NCBI RefSeq assembly: GCF_003201775.1
Contig: NZ_QJJZ01000002.1
Span: 393,925 to 457,924 of the forward strand
DNA: 64,000 nt
Reading direction: 5' to 3'
Source of the DNA: Arenibacter sp. ARW7G5Y1
GTDB lineage: Bacteria > Bacteroidota > Bacteroidia > Flavobacteriales > Flavobacteriaceae
Positions 15,903 to 25,318 of the stretch are shown one piece after another. The position numbers were made by a program, and so were the translations under genes. Below the pieces are notes generated by a model. It did no database searches. It saw only the letters and a program-made list of their open reading frames with translations, and was not told the origin of the DNA. How positions within the stretch are numbered: the first letter of the stretch is position 1; the number at the start of each line of letters is the position of its first letter.

Positions 15903-18900
15903 CTATTTTTTTACGACCTTAAAATTACTATTCACACCCTCTCCTTTTACCTTCAGGATATACATACCCTGGGACAGGCCTGTAAAATTAACCTTAATTT
16001 CATTGCCATGTAGGGTGTAGTCCTTATTGCCCACCAATTGGCCTGCATAATTAAAAATTTGGGTGTTTACGATATCCGGTCCGTTGTTGATTAAAATGGT
16101 AACTTCCTCCTCAAATGGGTTGGGGAATACCACGGGTTTGTCCATGAGTAACAATTGATCCTCGTAGACACCTTGACATGGTAGGTTGGTTGATACCTTA
16201 ATTTGGTTGATTCCTTGTTTAAGCTCCAATGTAATACTGGATGATTTTGTTTGCGTAACAATACCATTTAATTCAACATTGTACAAGTCGCCCCCTTCCA
16301 GGTTCAATATGGTCTGATTCCCCGAAGCCGATAGCTTTGAGGTAACCGATAAGGGTGGGGGTTGTGTAATGATGGCCTTAAAACAATAGGGCTCGTATAC
16401 CTTGTCATCTTCGGTGCCTACAATACATATTTCATAAGTGCCCGCCGAAAGGCCTTCCCTAAAAAAGAAATTGGTAAAGTTAATGTCCTCATTTATTCCG
16501 TTACCGCTAAGGGTAATTTCGTAGTCCATATTAACGTTGGCTACGATACGTAAGGAGCCGTCATTTTGATTGCTACAGGATTCACTGTTGATTTCTACCT
16601 CAAAATTGTCTATGGGAAAAATATAAACGGCACATCCGTTTAAATCAACCGTGGCGCCCATGGGAGTGTTGAGGCAGAGGTCATCCCCATCATCAAAAAC
16701 ACCATCTTTATCCTCATCCGCCCTAAAGGTGCCTTCTACACAAATGTCCATGGAAAAGGCATTTAATGTTCCTCCGTCCGAAGCTGCTATATCCTTGACT
16801 TCCAATATCCAATCCCCATAAGTAGATTCCCCGTTAAACGCCGCCAAGGAGCCTAGTGGTCTTACCGTGCCCATAATAGCTGGAGTTGTTCCGCATATAA
16901 ATCCTTCTGCGCTATCATCAAAAGTTGCCAGTATATCCTGATTTCCTCCACAGGAATTGGATACGAGAATTACCCTGGTTCCAGCAGGTGATATAAGGGT
17001 TACTTCCAAATCGGCAAGAAAGCTATGGCTAAGGTCTAAATTAACATTTATGTCCGCCACCGGTAGATCGTTCAAAAGGGTGATTTTAGAAGTAATTGTG
17101 GGTGCCCCGGTAGTTGATATGTCTATGGGTAGATCCTTGGCAGCTTCCAAGGCACAGTTCAATTCCAGGGTGGTAAAGCTAAAAGCAGGGCCAAAAGTTC
17201 CCTCTCCACAACTATTCTTGGGTTTAACGCGCCAATAATAAGTAGTTTCCTCTACCAGATCGGTAGTTATATAGGAGTTGAAAATAACGCTCGCAGTCTC
17301 AATAATATTGGTAAAGGCCGCATCATCGGCAATCTCAACATCATAGGAGGTATAGGAAGTATTGGATTCCCATTCCAGTTGCGATGCTATACGTGCAGAA
17401 GTAGCGCCATTGGTCGGTAATTGCAGGACCACATTCGTAAATGCAGTTTCCAATATTTTTACATCTATGACAACTTCCTTGGTGACATTTTCTGTAGTGG
17501 CCACTATGTTTATGGGGTAATTGCCAGGATTTACCAAATCTGTATTGGAAAAGGTAACGTTCACCGTAGTGTCGTTCACCGCTGTAGAGGTGGGAGAAAA
17601 ATCAACAGACAGTCCCGGGGGCATACCGGTTGCGGAAAAGGTGGCTTCCTCCGTAAACCCATTATAAGTTTGGTAGGTAAAGGGCACAATTAAATCATTG
17701 CCTTGGCAAACTTCGTGCTGCAATTGGGTAAAATTAAGCACTATGTCCGATGGTGTAATGGTAAAATTGGAAGCGTTTACCGCTAAAAAGATATTGTCGT
17801 GTGCGCTGACCATTATTCGGCCCGTAGGAGTGGCAAATCCAGGGATCAATATATCCTGTTGGCCATCATTGGGCACGCTATCGGCTAATTTGATGGGAAA
17901 GGAAGCTCCGCCATTGGCGGAAAAAAAGATGTCTACTTTTTGAGTGTTTACTGGGCCTTGATTGGTTTTTGCCACATCCCAGACAACCTGTTGCCGTGTG
18001 CCGGCAGCATAAGTCTCATTGGTAGATTGGGAAGTGATAACAAAGGGCCCTGCATTGTCTATGACCATAACCTTGACCAAGTCCGATGTAACCTGTCCCC
18101 CCCCTAGAGCGTTGTCCCTGACAGTAAGTGCAAATTCAAGTTCCCGTTCTACATCGGAAACGGTCTCCCATGTAGTGTTGACATTGGGATTGGTTTGGGT
18201 AAGATTGCCCGATACAATACTGCTTAGTTTTGGGAAATATCTGGAAGGTGCTACCGTAGGTTTAAGGGATCTGAAATTGGCCCCACTTAGATTTGTTGGC
18301 CCAAAGGTGTTATGGGTAACGATACCATCATTTATTTGTTCCCAATTGTATGTAAGTATATCATCTTCATCCACATCCGTTGCATTGCCTTTTAACCTAA
18401 AGGCAGTGGATTTTGGAATGGTATAGTTACCAGTGGGCACTATTTCTGGTGGATTGTTCAGCAAGGAGATCTCCTGGGCACAACTCGTTGTTTTGATATA
18501 TTCCAATATTTGAAAAATACTGTAATAGTGAAAATAATCATCTCCGTTCAGGGCCACATTATTGTTGCCGGAAATGCCGGCATATCCCATTATGGTTGTT
18601 CCGCTTCCTGGTTCGGCCTGTACCAGAGTGCCTTCAGATTCAAAGGACCATGTGTGGTTGGCACCAAACTGATGTCCCATTTCATGTGCCACAAAATCCA
18701 GGTCAAAAATGTCCCCTTGTGGAATTAAGGCCGAAGAATAGGCACTTCCTTTTCGGGAATCTATACATACAGAAGCAATAAATCCGGCATTCCCTCCATT
18801 TTCATCCTTTTGGAACAAATGGCCTACATCGTAGTTTTCGGCGCCAATAACCGTAGTCAAGGTATTTTGTACTTCAGAATTAAGATTTGTTCCATAGGGA

Positions 18901-19679
18901 TCAGAATTCTTATCCGTGTAGATTACCTGATCGGTATTCGCCACAATCTCCAAACTGATTCCCAAATCGGTTTCGAAAACTTCATTTACCCGGGTAATGG
19001 TAGCATTTATGGCGGCTAGTGCATCAGGTACGGTTCCTCCGTGGAACTCCGTATACTCCCCTGTTGCCGAGATGGCCACCCTGAATTTTCTTAATACTTG
19101 GCCGTCCACCAACTTTAAAGCGGAAGGTCCTTTGTCCTTTTCTATCAGGGAAGTGGTTTCGCAAATGAAGTTGGTGTTCATCATATAGGCGTCCTTCCTA
19201 TTGTACACTACATATTCATTGTCGGAATCCGATACTTTTTGCATAAAGGTGGCATTTTTGCTTTCACCGTATACGATCATGCTTTGTATGCCATTTTGGG
19301 AAACACTAAATCTTACCCTGTCCTTTTTGTTATTTAAACTTCTGCCCACATATGACTTTATCTGGGGATATTTCTTGGAAAGTTCTGGAGACAGTACGGA
19401 GGCTTCATGAACAGCGAAAGGTATCAATTCCCCATCTTCGTTAGGAAAAATTATAGTTTTGGATGACTTTTGGATATGGGTGGCCTTTAGTTCATTGAAA
19501 AAAGCTTCCTTTTGCAAAGAAAAGGTAAGGCCGTTATTTACCTTCAACTCCGCCGTTTGTCTTTGGGAATTCCTGCTCCTAGAATCGGCTTTTTGCCAAT
19601 ACTTGGTTTGCCCGAATCCGCAAAAGCAAAGAAAAAATATGGATATTGAAAAAACAAGACGTAATTTTACAACCATCAA
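15903..19679 (-). CDS. Secreted M12B-like zinc metalloprotease with T9SS sorting domain
   Basis: The protein has 1258 residues. A signal peptide (about 1-23) precedes a propeptide-like region. The zinc motif HEMGHQFGANHTW (H-E-x-x-H-x-x-G-x-x-H) lies at about residue 331, with downstream GTTIMGYAGIS giving the metzincin Met-turn. Ig/fibronectin-type modules follow, then a proprotein-convertase P-domain at about 865-985 (SHSFLADLEVTLISPAGT...GDWILEVKD). A C-terminal type A sorting domain spans about 1185-1258 (PVVFPNPFEEEV, LSQGMYILKVKGEG, KVVKK). The type IX secretion system exports such proteins to the cell surface or medium. A role in degrading external protein is inferred. It leads a two-gene unit with the FN3 lipoprotein. 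Confidence 0.92.
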   Translation of the reverse strand: MMVVKLRLVFSISIFFLCFCGFGQTKYWQKADSRSRNSQRQTAELKVNNGLTFSLQKEAFFNELKATHIQKSSKTIIFPNEDGELIPFAVHEASVLSPELSKKYPQIKSYVGRSLNNKKDRVRFSVSQNGIQSMIVYGESKNATFMQKVSDSDNEYVVYNRKDAYMMNTNFICETTSLIEKDKGPSALKLVDGQVLRKFRVAISATGEYTEFHGGTVPDALAAINATITRVNEVFETDLGISLEIVANTDQVIYTDKNSDPYGTNLNSEVQNTLTTVIGAENYDVGHLFQKDENGGNAGFIASVCIDSRKGSAYSSALIPQGDIFDLDFVAHEMGHQFGANHTWSFESEGTLVQAEPGSGTTIMGYAGISGNNNVALNGDDYFHYYSIFQILEYIKTTSCAQEISLLNNPPEIVPTGNYTIPKSTAFRLKGNATDVDEDDILTYNWEQINDGIVTHNTFGPTNLSGANFRSLKPTVAPSRYFPKLSSIVSGNLTQTNPNVNTTWETVSDVERELEFALTVRDNALGGGQVTSDLVKVMVIDNAGPFVITSQSTNETYAAGTRQQVVWDVAKTNQGPVNTQKVDIFFSANGGASFPIKLADSVPNDGQQDILIPGFATPTGRIMVSAHDNIFLAVNASNFTITPSDIVLNFTQLQHEVCQGNDLIVPFTYQTYNGFTEEATFSATGMPPGLSVDFSPTSTAVNDTTVNVTFSNTDLVNPGNYPINIVATTENVTKEVVIDVKILETAFTNVVLQLPTNGATSARIASQLEWESNTSYTSYDVEIADDAAFTNIIETASVIFNSYITTDLVEETTYYWRVKPKNSCGEGTFGPAFSFTTLELNCALEAAKDLPIDISTTGAPTITSKITLLNDLPVADINVNLDLSHSFLADLEVTLISPAGTRVILVSNSCGGNQDILATFDDSAEGFICGTTPAIMGTVRPLGSLAAFNGESTYGDWILEVKDIAASDGGTLNAFSMDICVEGTFRADEDKDGVFDDGDDLCLNTPMGATVDLNGCAVYIFPIDNFEVEINSESCSNQNDGSLRIVANVNMDYEITLSGNGINEDINFTNFFFREGLSAGTYEICIVGTEDDKVYEPYCFKAIITQPPPLSVTSKLSASGNQTILNLEGGDLYNVELNGIVTQTKSSSITLELKQGINQIKVSTNLPCQGVYEDQLLLMDKPVVFPNPFEEEVTILINNGPDIVNTQIFNYAGQLVGNKDYTLHGNEIKVNFTGLSQGMYILKVKGEGVNSNFKVVKK

Positions 19680-19728
19680 GCGGGTATTTGTACAAACTCA
19701 AAGATAAGTTTTTTTATTATTCCAATTT

Positions 19729-20655
19729 GTGATAACAGTTCAAAGCATCTCCAATTACGATAAAGCGCACCCTACTGCCATTACTATTGGCACTTTTGAT
19801 GGGGTACATATTGGTCACCGTAAAATATTGGAACGTCTCATAAATAATGCCAAAGTGCTCGAATTGAAATCTACGGTACTTACTTTTTTTCCCCATCCCA
19901 GAATGGTGCTTCAAAAAGATGTCTCTATAAAGCTTTTGAATACCATTGATGAAAAGATCAAAATTTTGGAGCAAATAGGTATCGATTATTTAATTGTACA
20001 CCCCTTTACCAAAGAATTTTCGCGCTTATCGGCAACACAGTTCGTGAGGGACATTTTGGTGAATGATTTAAAGACGAAAAAAATCATTATTGGCTATGAT
20101 CATAGGTTTGGCAGAAATAGGAATGCCAATATAAATGACTTGATGGCTTTTGGAAATGCGTTGGACTTTGAGGTGGAAGAAATATCGGCACAAGAAGTGG
20201 ATGACGTTTCCGTTAGTTCCACCAAAATTAGGAAAGCCTTGGATGAGGGGGATATGAAAACGGCCAATTTGTATTTGGGGTATAAATATATGCTTACTGG
20301 GGAGGTTGTGAAAGGAAAGGGTTTGGGACGTACGTTGAACTTCCCTACGGCCAATATTTCCATCCCTGAAGAATACAAACTTATCCCTAAGAATGGAGTT
20401 TATGTAGTGAGCAGTGTATTGGATGGCAATACTGTATTTGGAATGATGAATATCGGTTTTAATCCTACCGTGGAGGGCAAGACAAAAAGTATCGAAATTA
20501 ATTTCTTCGATTTTGATCAGGATCTTTATGGGAAAAAAATTCAGATCGATATTATTGATCGTTTAAGGGATGAAAAAAAGTTCAATTCCGTAGAAGGCTT
20601 ACAGGCGCAATTAAAAAAAGATAGGGAAACTTCCCTTTCCATAATCTCCAAGTAG
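19729..20655 (+). CDS. ribF: Bifunctional riboflavin kinase/FAD synthetase
   Basis: This 308-residue enzyme converts riboflavin to FMN and then FAD. The N-terminal nucleotidyltransferase has GTFDGVHIGHRKIL (HIGH motif), FFPHPRMVL, and IGYDHRFGRNR. SSTKIRKAL is the ISSTxIR signature. The C-terminal flavokinase has GKGLGRTLNFPTANI, GVYVVSS and MNIGFNPTV. The start is GTG at 19729; no upstream ATG is in frame. It faces away from the metalloprotease gene with a 49-bp spacer. The stop codon touches the ATG of the HTTM gene. Confidence 0.95.
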   Translation: MITVQSISNYDKAHPTAITIGTFDGVHIGHRKILERLINNAKVLELKSTVLTFFPHPRMVLQKDVSIKLLNTIDEKIKILEQIGIDYLIVHPFTKEFSRLSATQFVRDILVNDLKTKKIIIGYDHRFGRNRNANINDLMAFGNALDFEVEEISAQEVDDVSVSSTKIRKALDEGDMKTANLYLGYKYMLTGEVVKGKGLGRTLNFPTANISIPEEYKLIPKNGVYVVSSVLDGNTVFGMMNIGFNPTVEGKTKSIEINFFDFDQDLYGKKIQIDIIDRLRDEKKFNSVEGLQAQLKKDRETSLSIISK

Positions 20656-21975
20656 ATGTTGGATCGGTTTCTTTTTAAGCAAATCGATAATAGTCCGCTC
20701 CTAATTTTCAGGATATTTTTTGGTATTTTGGTAAGCCTTGAATGTTATGGGGCCATTGCCACGGGTTGGGTCAAAAAAAACCTGATAGATCCGGAATTTA
20801 CTTTTAATTTTATTGGTTTCGACTGGTTGCAGCCTTTGCCCGGTATAGGAATGTATTTGTATTTCATTGCCATGGGCACCTTGGGAATTTGTATTGCCCT
20901 GGGATATAGGTACCGATTTAGCGCCGCTGCCTTTGCCATACTTTGGACGGCAGTTTACCTTATGCAAAAAACCGCATATAACAATCATTATTACCTGTTG
21001 ATTTTGATTGCGATGATAATGGCTCTGATGCCCGCTAATAGGAATTATTCGCTGGATGCCAAGAGAAATCCTTCCATAAGGACCAATCATATGTCCTCCT
21101 ATTTAAGATGGGCAATTATCTTGCAATTGTTTATAGTCTATTCCTATGCCTCCTTGGCCAAGTTGTACGGGGACTGGTTGGATTTTAGTATTATCGAGAT
21201 TCTTTTCAAGAATAAAAAATCCTACCCTATCATTGGTGGTCTTCTCCAGGAACCTTTGGTTCATAAAGTGGTTGGGATTTCGGGTATCCTGTTCGATTTG
21301 TTGATTGTACCTGCCCTCTTGTGGAAACCTACTAGAAAATTGGCTTTTGTGGCTTCCCTGTTCTTTCATTTGTTTAATTCCATTGTTTTTCAGATTGGCA
21401 TCTTTCCCTATTTGGCCTTGGCTTTTACAGTCTTCTTTTTTGAGCCTGAAGTCATTAGGAAATTGTTTTTTAAGAAAAAGGAGCCCTATAAAGGGGATGC
21501 CCTTGTTGTACCACCCCGAAGAGAATGGGTTTTGGGTCTGTTGTCCCTGTATTTTTTGATCCAATTGGCCTTGCCGGTCCGACATTATTTTATAAAGGAC
21601 GATGTGTTGTGGACAGAGGAGGGGCATAGGCTGAGTTGGAGAATGATGTTACGGAGTAGGACCGGAATTACAACGTTTAAAATAGTAAACCATACCAATG
21701 GCAATTCGTATCTGGTAAATTTGGACGATTATTTAACAAGGGGACAGAAAAGTAAAATTAAATCCTATCCGGATTTTATGTGGCAGTTTGCCCAACGCTT
21801 AAAACGGGAATATAAGGAAAAAGGGGAGGATATCTCGGTTTTTGTGAATTCCAGGGTCAGTGTAAACGGTAGACCGTACCAAGAATTTATAGATCCCAAA
21901 ATAGACCTTGGCAGTGTGTCCTGGAACTACTTTGGACATAATGATTGGATCTTGCCTTCCCCGTCCAAAAATTAA
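20656..21975 (+). CDS. HTTM domain (vitamin K carboxylase-like) membrane protein
   Basis: The protein has 439 residues. The N-terminal half has multiple membrane helices of the HTTM type (LLIFRIFFGILVSLECYGAI, YLYFIAMGTLGICIALGY, KTAYNNHYYLLILIAMIMAL, YLRWAIILQLFIVYSYASLAKL). The soluble C-terminal part contains WTEEGHRLSWRMMLRSRTG, typical of vitamin K-dependent gamma-carboxylase homologues. Bacterial members are common in marine flavobacteria and have no settled function. The ATG follows the ribF stop with no gap, so translation is coupled. Confidence 0.87.
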   Translation: MLDRFLFKQIDNSPLLIFRIFFGILVSLECYGAIATGWVKKNLIDPEFTFNFIGFDWLQPLPGIGMYLYFIAMGTLGICIALGYRYRFSAAAFAILWTAVYLMQKTAYNNHYYLLILIAMIMALMPANRNYSLDAKRNPSIRTNHMSSYLRWAIILQLFIVYSYASLAKLYGDWLDFSIIEILFKNKKSYPIIGGLLQEPLVHKVVGISGILFDLLIVPALLWKPTRKLAFVASLFFHLFNSIVFQIGIFPYLALAFTVFFFEPEVIRKLFFKKKEPYKGDALVVPPRREWVLGLLSLYFLIQLALPVRHYFIKDDVLWTEEGHRLSWRMMLRSRTGITTFKIVNHTNGNSYLVNLDDYLTRGQKSKIKSYPDFMWQFAQRLKREYKEKGEDISVFVNSRVSVNGRPYQEFIDPKIDLGSVSWNYFGHNDWILPSPSKN

Positions 21976-22000
21976 GGGCACAGGAATGCCGTAAGGCTCC

Positions 22001-22381
22001 CTAAAACGGTTTGGCCCTGTGGCAAAGTTGCAATGGCATGCCCCAGGGGTCCCGAAGCATTACCAAATGGCTGCCGTCTTCCTTTCTTATTTCCTCTATA
22101 AAACTAGCGCCCTTCTCCAATAGCCTAATCTTATCTTTTTCAGCATTTGGGGAAACAAAGGCCAAATGAAAGGTAAGAGGGTGCTTGGTTCCAAAATCTG
22201 TAATTTCTTCATCTGGTCTATGGTAAAGTTCCAAAATTACACGTCCGGATGAATCCTCAAAAAAGGTCATGAAAGGAGCTTCGGTTTGTTCAAAAACTAC
22301 TTTTAATCCCAAATTGGCAACATACCAATCCTTAATGTCCTCAATGTTTTTTACGTTCAGGGCGAGGTGTTCAAAAATCAT
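22001..22381 (-). CDS. VOC family (glyoxalase-like) protein
   Basis: A single-domain vicinal oxygen chelate protein of 126 residues: FEHLALNVKNIEDIKDWYVANLGL at the start, then LELYHRP, PLTFHLAFVSPN and LRDPWGMPLQLCHRA at the end. The pattern of His and Glu/Gln at strand positions fits a metal-binding dimer as in glyoxalase I. The substrate cannot be inferred. It is a lone gene between the convergent HTTM gene and the divergent serS. Confidence 0.85.
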   Translation of the reverse strand: MIFEHLALNVKNIEDIKDWYVANLGLKVVFEQTEAPFMTFFEDSSGRVILELYHRPDEEITDFGTKHPLTFHLAFVSPNAEKDKIRLLEKGASFIEEIRKEDGSHLVMLRDPWGMPLQLCHRAKPF

Positions 22382-22442
22382 ATTTTTTAGAATTACGTTT
22401 TATATCTAGGCTAAATTTATGCCGAAAATCCGAAGATTAGGT

Positions 22443-22450
22443 TAAATTTG
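22443..22450 (+). promoter_or_regulatory. Promoter -7 box of serS
   Basis: TAAATTTG fits TAnnTTTG and lies 20 bp before the serS ATG, followed by GCACGATAA. The -33 element is not clear. Confidence 0.5.
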
Positions 22451-22470
22451 CACGATAAAAATTAAAAAAA

Positions 22471-23742
22471 ATGTTGCAGTTACAGGCTATTCGTGAAGAC
22501 AAGGAACAAATTGTTGAGGCTTTAAAAAAACGTAATATCGAAGCCCGTCCACTTATTGAAGGCGTACTTCAATTGGATGAAAAGCGACGGTCCCTACAGA
22601 CACGCCTGGACAATACACTTGCAGAATCCAATAGTATTTCAAAAGAAATCGGCCTTCTATATAAAAGCGGTAAGGCAACGGAAGCCAATGCTTTAAAGGA
22701 AAGAACAGGTAGTTTAAAGGAGGAGTCCAAGGAATTGGGCGAGGTTTTGGCGGCAACGGCAACCGAACTTCAAAATTTACTGTACCAAATTCCCAATGTT
22801 CCACATACATCAGTACCTGCTGGTAGCACAGAGGAGGATAATGAAGAGGTGTTCCGGGAAGGGGAAATTCCTGCGCTAACGGAGGGTGCACTTCCGCATT
22901 GGGAATTGGCAAAGAAATTTGATATTATAGATTTTGAACTTGGGGTAAAAATAGCTGGTGCCGGATTTCCGGTGTACAAGGGTAAGGGAGCCCGATTGCA
23001 AAGGGCCTTGATTTCCTATTTTTTGGATAGAAATTCAGCCGCTGGATATAATGAAATTCAAGTGCCACATTTGGTAAATGAAGCTTCAGGTTATGGTACC
23101 GGACAGTTGCCCGATAAAGAAGGGCAAATGTATCACGTAGGGGAGGATGATCTTTACTTGATCCCTACGGCCGAGGTACCGGTAACCAATATTTTTAGGG
23201 ATGTGATTCTCAATGAGGCCGATTTCCCTATTACGCATACGGCATATACGCCATGTTTCAGGAGGGAAGCAGGGAGTTACGGAGCCCATGTGCGCGGACT
23301 GAACCGCTTGCATCAATTTGATAAGGTTGAAATAGTACGGGTGGAGCATCCCACTAAATCATACGAAGCCTTGGATGATATGGTAGAGCATGTGAAGAAT
23401 ATCCTTAGGGAACTAAAATTGCCTTATAGGATCTTACGCCTCTGTGGTGGGGATTTGGGCTTTACCTCTGCCCTTACCTATGATTTTGAGGTCTTTTCAA
23501 CGGCCCAGGACCGTTGGTTGGAAATTAGTTCGATTTCCAATTTTGAAACCTTTCAGGCAAATAGATTGAAATTGCGCTATAAGGACGAAAATGGTAAAAG
23601 TCAATTGGCACATACCTTAAATGGCAGCTCGTTGGCTTTGCCCAGGGTTTTGGCCGGAATATTGGAAAATTATCAGACCGAGGATGGAATCCAAATTCCC
23701 GAGGTCCTTATCCCTTATACCGGGTTTGATAAAATTAGCTAA
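22471..23742 (+). CDS. serS: Serine--tRNA ligase
   Basis: The 423-residue enzyme charges tRNA-Ser. The N-terminal coiled-coil arm (about residues 1-105, rich in Lys/Glu/Leu) binds the long variable arm of tRNA-Ser. The class II core shows FPVYKGKGARLQRALISYF, the motif 2 segment FRREAGSYG, the tail of motif 3 LNGSSLALPRVLAGILENYQ, and TAEVPVTN. Length is normal. It is transcribed alone from a TAnnTTTG promoter. Confidence 0.97.
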   Translation: MLQLQAIREDKEQIVEALKKRNIEARPLIEGVLQLDEKRRSLQTRLDNTLAESNSISKEIGLLYKSGKATEANALKERTGSLKEESKELGEVLAATATELQNLLYQIPNVPHTSVPAGSTEEDNEEVFREGEIPALTEGALPHWELAKKFDIIDFELGVKIAGAGFPVYKGKGARLQRALISYFLDRNSAAGYNEIQVPHLVNEASGYGTGQLPDKEGQMYHVGEDDLYLIPTAEVPVTNIFRDVILNEADFPITHTAYTPCFRREAGSYGAHVRGLNRLHQFDKVEIVRVEHPTKSYEALDDMVEHVKNILRELKLPYRILRLCGGDLGFTSALTYDFEVFSTAQDRWLEISSISNFETFQANRLKLRYKDENGKSQLAHTLNGSSLALPRVLAGILENYQTEDGIQIPEVLIPYTGFDKIS

Positions 23743-23753
23743 AACTGGGTAGA

Positions 23754-24329
23754 CTAAAACTTGTATTTAAAGCCTAGAAGATAGTTGTCATCACTACTGT
23801 TAAAGGTGATTTCCAAATGTTCTTTTTGATATTGGGTGGTGAAAATGTACGAACTGCCAACACCTATTATGGCGCCTGCCAAAACATCCCAACCATCGTG
23901 TTTATCGGCCTGTATTCTGGAATAAGCTGTAAAGCCGGCCAGCGCATAGGCCGCAGTACAGTATTTCCAACCATAGCGTTTTTGAATGAAGGCAGCACTT
24001 TGGAAGGTGGTCGAACTATGACCGGAAGGAAAGGAAGCATTGTTGCTTAAATCCGGTCTGGGCTTATCTATGGCCATTTTTAATCCTATCGTCAGCGCTT
24101 GGTTTACGACGAACGCTTTGGTAAATTGCCAAGTTCCCTTTTCATCTCCAGTGATTATAGTAGAGCTCAAGGCCGTGGCCGGCATAGCAAATATCAAAAC
24201 ATCCCCTATTGTGGAAAGGGTTTGGTCCTGGGCCTTCAGTACGTTGCTGAATAGTATTGTCAGTAACAATATCAAGGCTATAATGTTGGGGTGGAATTTT
24301 ATTGCCCTAGGACCTAAGTTGAAAGCCAT
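23754..24329 (-). CDS. PAP2 family lipid phosphatase
   Basis: The protein has 191 residues. The N-terminal hydrophobic segment (ALILLLTILFSNVLKAQ) is a signal peptide or helix. The phosphatase triad is complete: KMAIDKPRP (K-x6-RP), FPSGHSST (PSGH), and SRIQADKHDGWDVLAG (S-R-x5-H-x3-D). Such enzymes dephosphorylate phosphatidic acid, undecaprenyl-PP or lipid A phosphates on the outer face of the inner membrane. An OmpR-type box (24394-24413) with a -7-like element lies upstream, the same box that precedes the LtaS-like, TonB-receptor and regulator genes. A role in envelope lipid turnover is therefore inferred. Confidence 0.9.
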   Translation of the reverse strand: MAFNLGPRAIKFHPNIIALILLLTILFSNVLKAQDQTLSTIGDVLIFAMPATALSSTIITGDEKGTWQFTKAFVVNQALTIGLKMAIDKPRPDLSNNASFPSGHSSTTFQSAAFIQKRYGWKYCTAAYALAGFTAYSRIQADKHDGWDVLAGAIIGVGSSYIFTTQYQKEHLEITFNSSDDNYLLGFKYKF

Positions 24330-24378
24330 ATTTTATAAGCGTTAAAAAGAATACCTTTTGAAGGGTAAATTGGAGAGC

Positions 24379-24413
24379 CAAATAAAATAAATGAATCTAA
24401 AGATAAACTAAAG
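24379..24413 (-). promoter_or_regulatory. Regulator box d plus -7 element upstream of the PAP2 gene
   Basis: On the minus strand CTTTAGTTTATCTTTAGATT (24394-24413) is followed after 7 bp by TTTATTTG (24379-24386), close to TAnnTTTG. The box overlaps the stop codon of the lipid kinase gene and lies 64 bp before the PAP2 start. It matches box b (29847-29866) at 16 of 20 positions. Confidence 0.65.
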
Positions 24414-25313
24414 CTGTGGTTCAACATTCTTTGGAGCAAGAATGCCCAAGGATTTCTCCAAGACCGAAATATGAATATTTGTGTCTTCCACCTTGTGGAA
24501 TTCCCCGTCTATTTGCGATTCCAAGAATGGCCTTCCCTTCCTATTGATTTGTAGTGTTTTTGTTTGATAGGTTTTGACTTCCTTTAACCAATGGTACCTA
24601 CGGGTCAACATTAATACGCCGAACAGCAACATTTTTATCCTACTTAGTTCGGGAACTATTATCACGTCCAATTGGCCATCCATTAATGATGCTTTTGGGG
24701 TTAAACTAATTTTGAACCCTAGTTCATTGGAGTTGGAAATGAATACTAAAAATGGGTTGCTTATGGTGTGGCCCCCATCTATGATTATCCTCACATCCCT
24801 TTCTCTTTTATATTCCTTAAAAGATCTGAGCGAGGCCTTTAGGTACCCTAAAATGGTTCTTTTTTGTAGGGCTTCATAGTTCTTTATGACGTTGGCATCA
24901 AAGCCCATTCCTGTATTGCTGAAAAAATATTGTTCATTTATTCTTCCAACGTCAATAGTCACAATTTCATTCCTTTTAATTACCTCAATGGCTTTTTCAA
25001 TAACATGGGGAATCATAAGATTGGAGGCCAGTCCGTTTCCCGATCCTATAGGGATAATTCCCAGCATTATATTTGTGCCAACCAGACAAGAGGCAACCTC
25101 ATTGATGGTACCGTCCCCTCCACAAGCTACAATGGTTTGGGCACCTTCTTTGATGGAATCTTTGGTAAGTGAAATGGCCTGTTTTTTATATTTTGAGTAT
25201 TTAACGTAAAGGAGATATTCAGTTTCCTTAAAGTAAGATCTAAGGAATTCCTTTTCCAAAAAATTGTTACCGGAACCGGCCTTTGGATTGATTATAAAAT
25301 GAATATTTCTCAA
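24408..25313 (-). CDS. Diacylglycerol kinase-like lipid kinase (YegS/DgkB family)
   Basis: The 301-residue protein has the DAGK catalytic fold: HFIINPKAGSGNN at the start, IVACGGDGTINEVAS (the GGDGT nucleotide loop), IPIGSGNGLASNL, and GMGFDANV. Family members phosphorylate diacylglycerol or related lipids at the cytoplasmic face. The gene starts only 5 bp after the LtaS-like gene's stop, so the two form one unit. LtaS-type enzymes release diacylglycerol when they take a phosphoglycerol head group, so recycling of that product to phosphatidate is the natural inference. Confidence 0.9.
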   Translation of the reverse strand: MRNIHFIINPKAGSGNNFLEKEFLRSYFKETEYLLYVKYSKYKKQAISLTKDSIKEGAQTIVACGGDGTINEVASCLVGTNIMLGIIPIGSGNGLASNLMIPHVIEKAIEVIKRNEIVTIDVGRINEQYFFSNTGMGFDANVIKNYEALQKRTILGYLKASLRSFKEYKRERDVRIIIDGGHTISNPFLVFISNSNELGFKISLTPKASLMDGQLDVIIVPELSRIKMLLFGVLMLTRRYHWLKEVKTYQTKTLQINRKGRPFLESQIDGEFHKVEDTNIHISVLEKSLGILAPKNVEPQL

Positions 25314-25318
25314 AATAT

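Noticed and set aside
22403..22422. Possible fifth copy of the regulator box before the VOC gene
   Set aside because: It matches about 14 of 20 positions, and at the 7-bp spacing there is no TAnnTTTG-like element (TAATTCTA).
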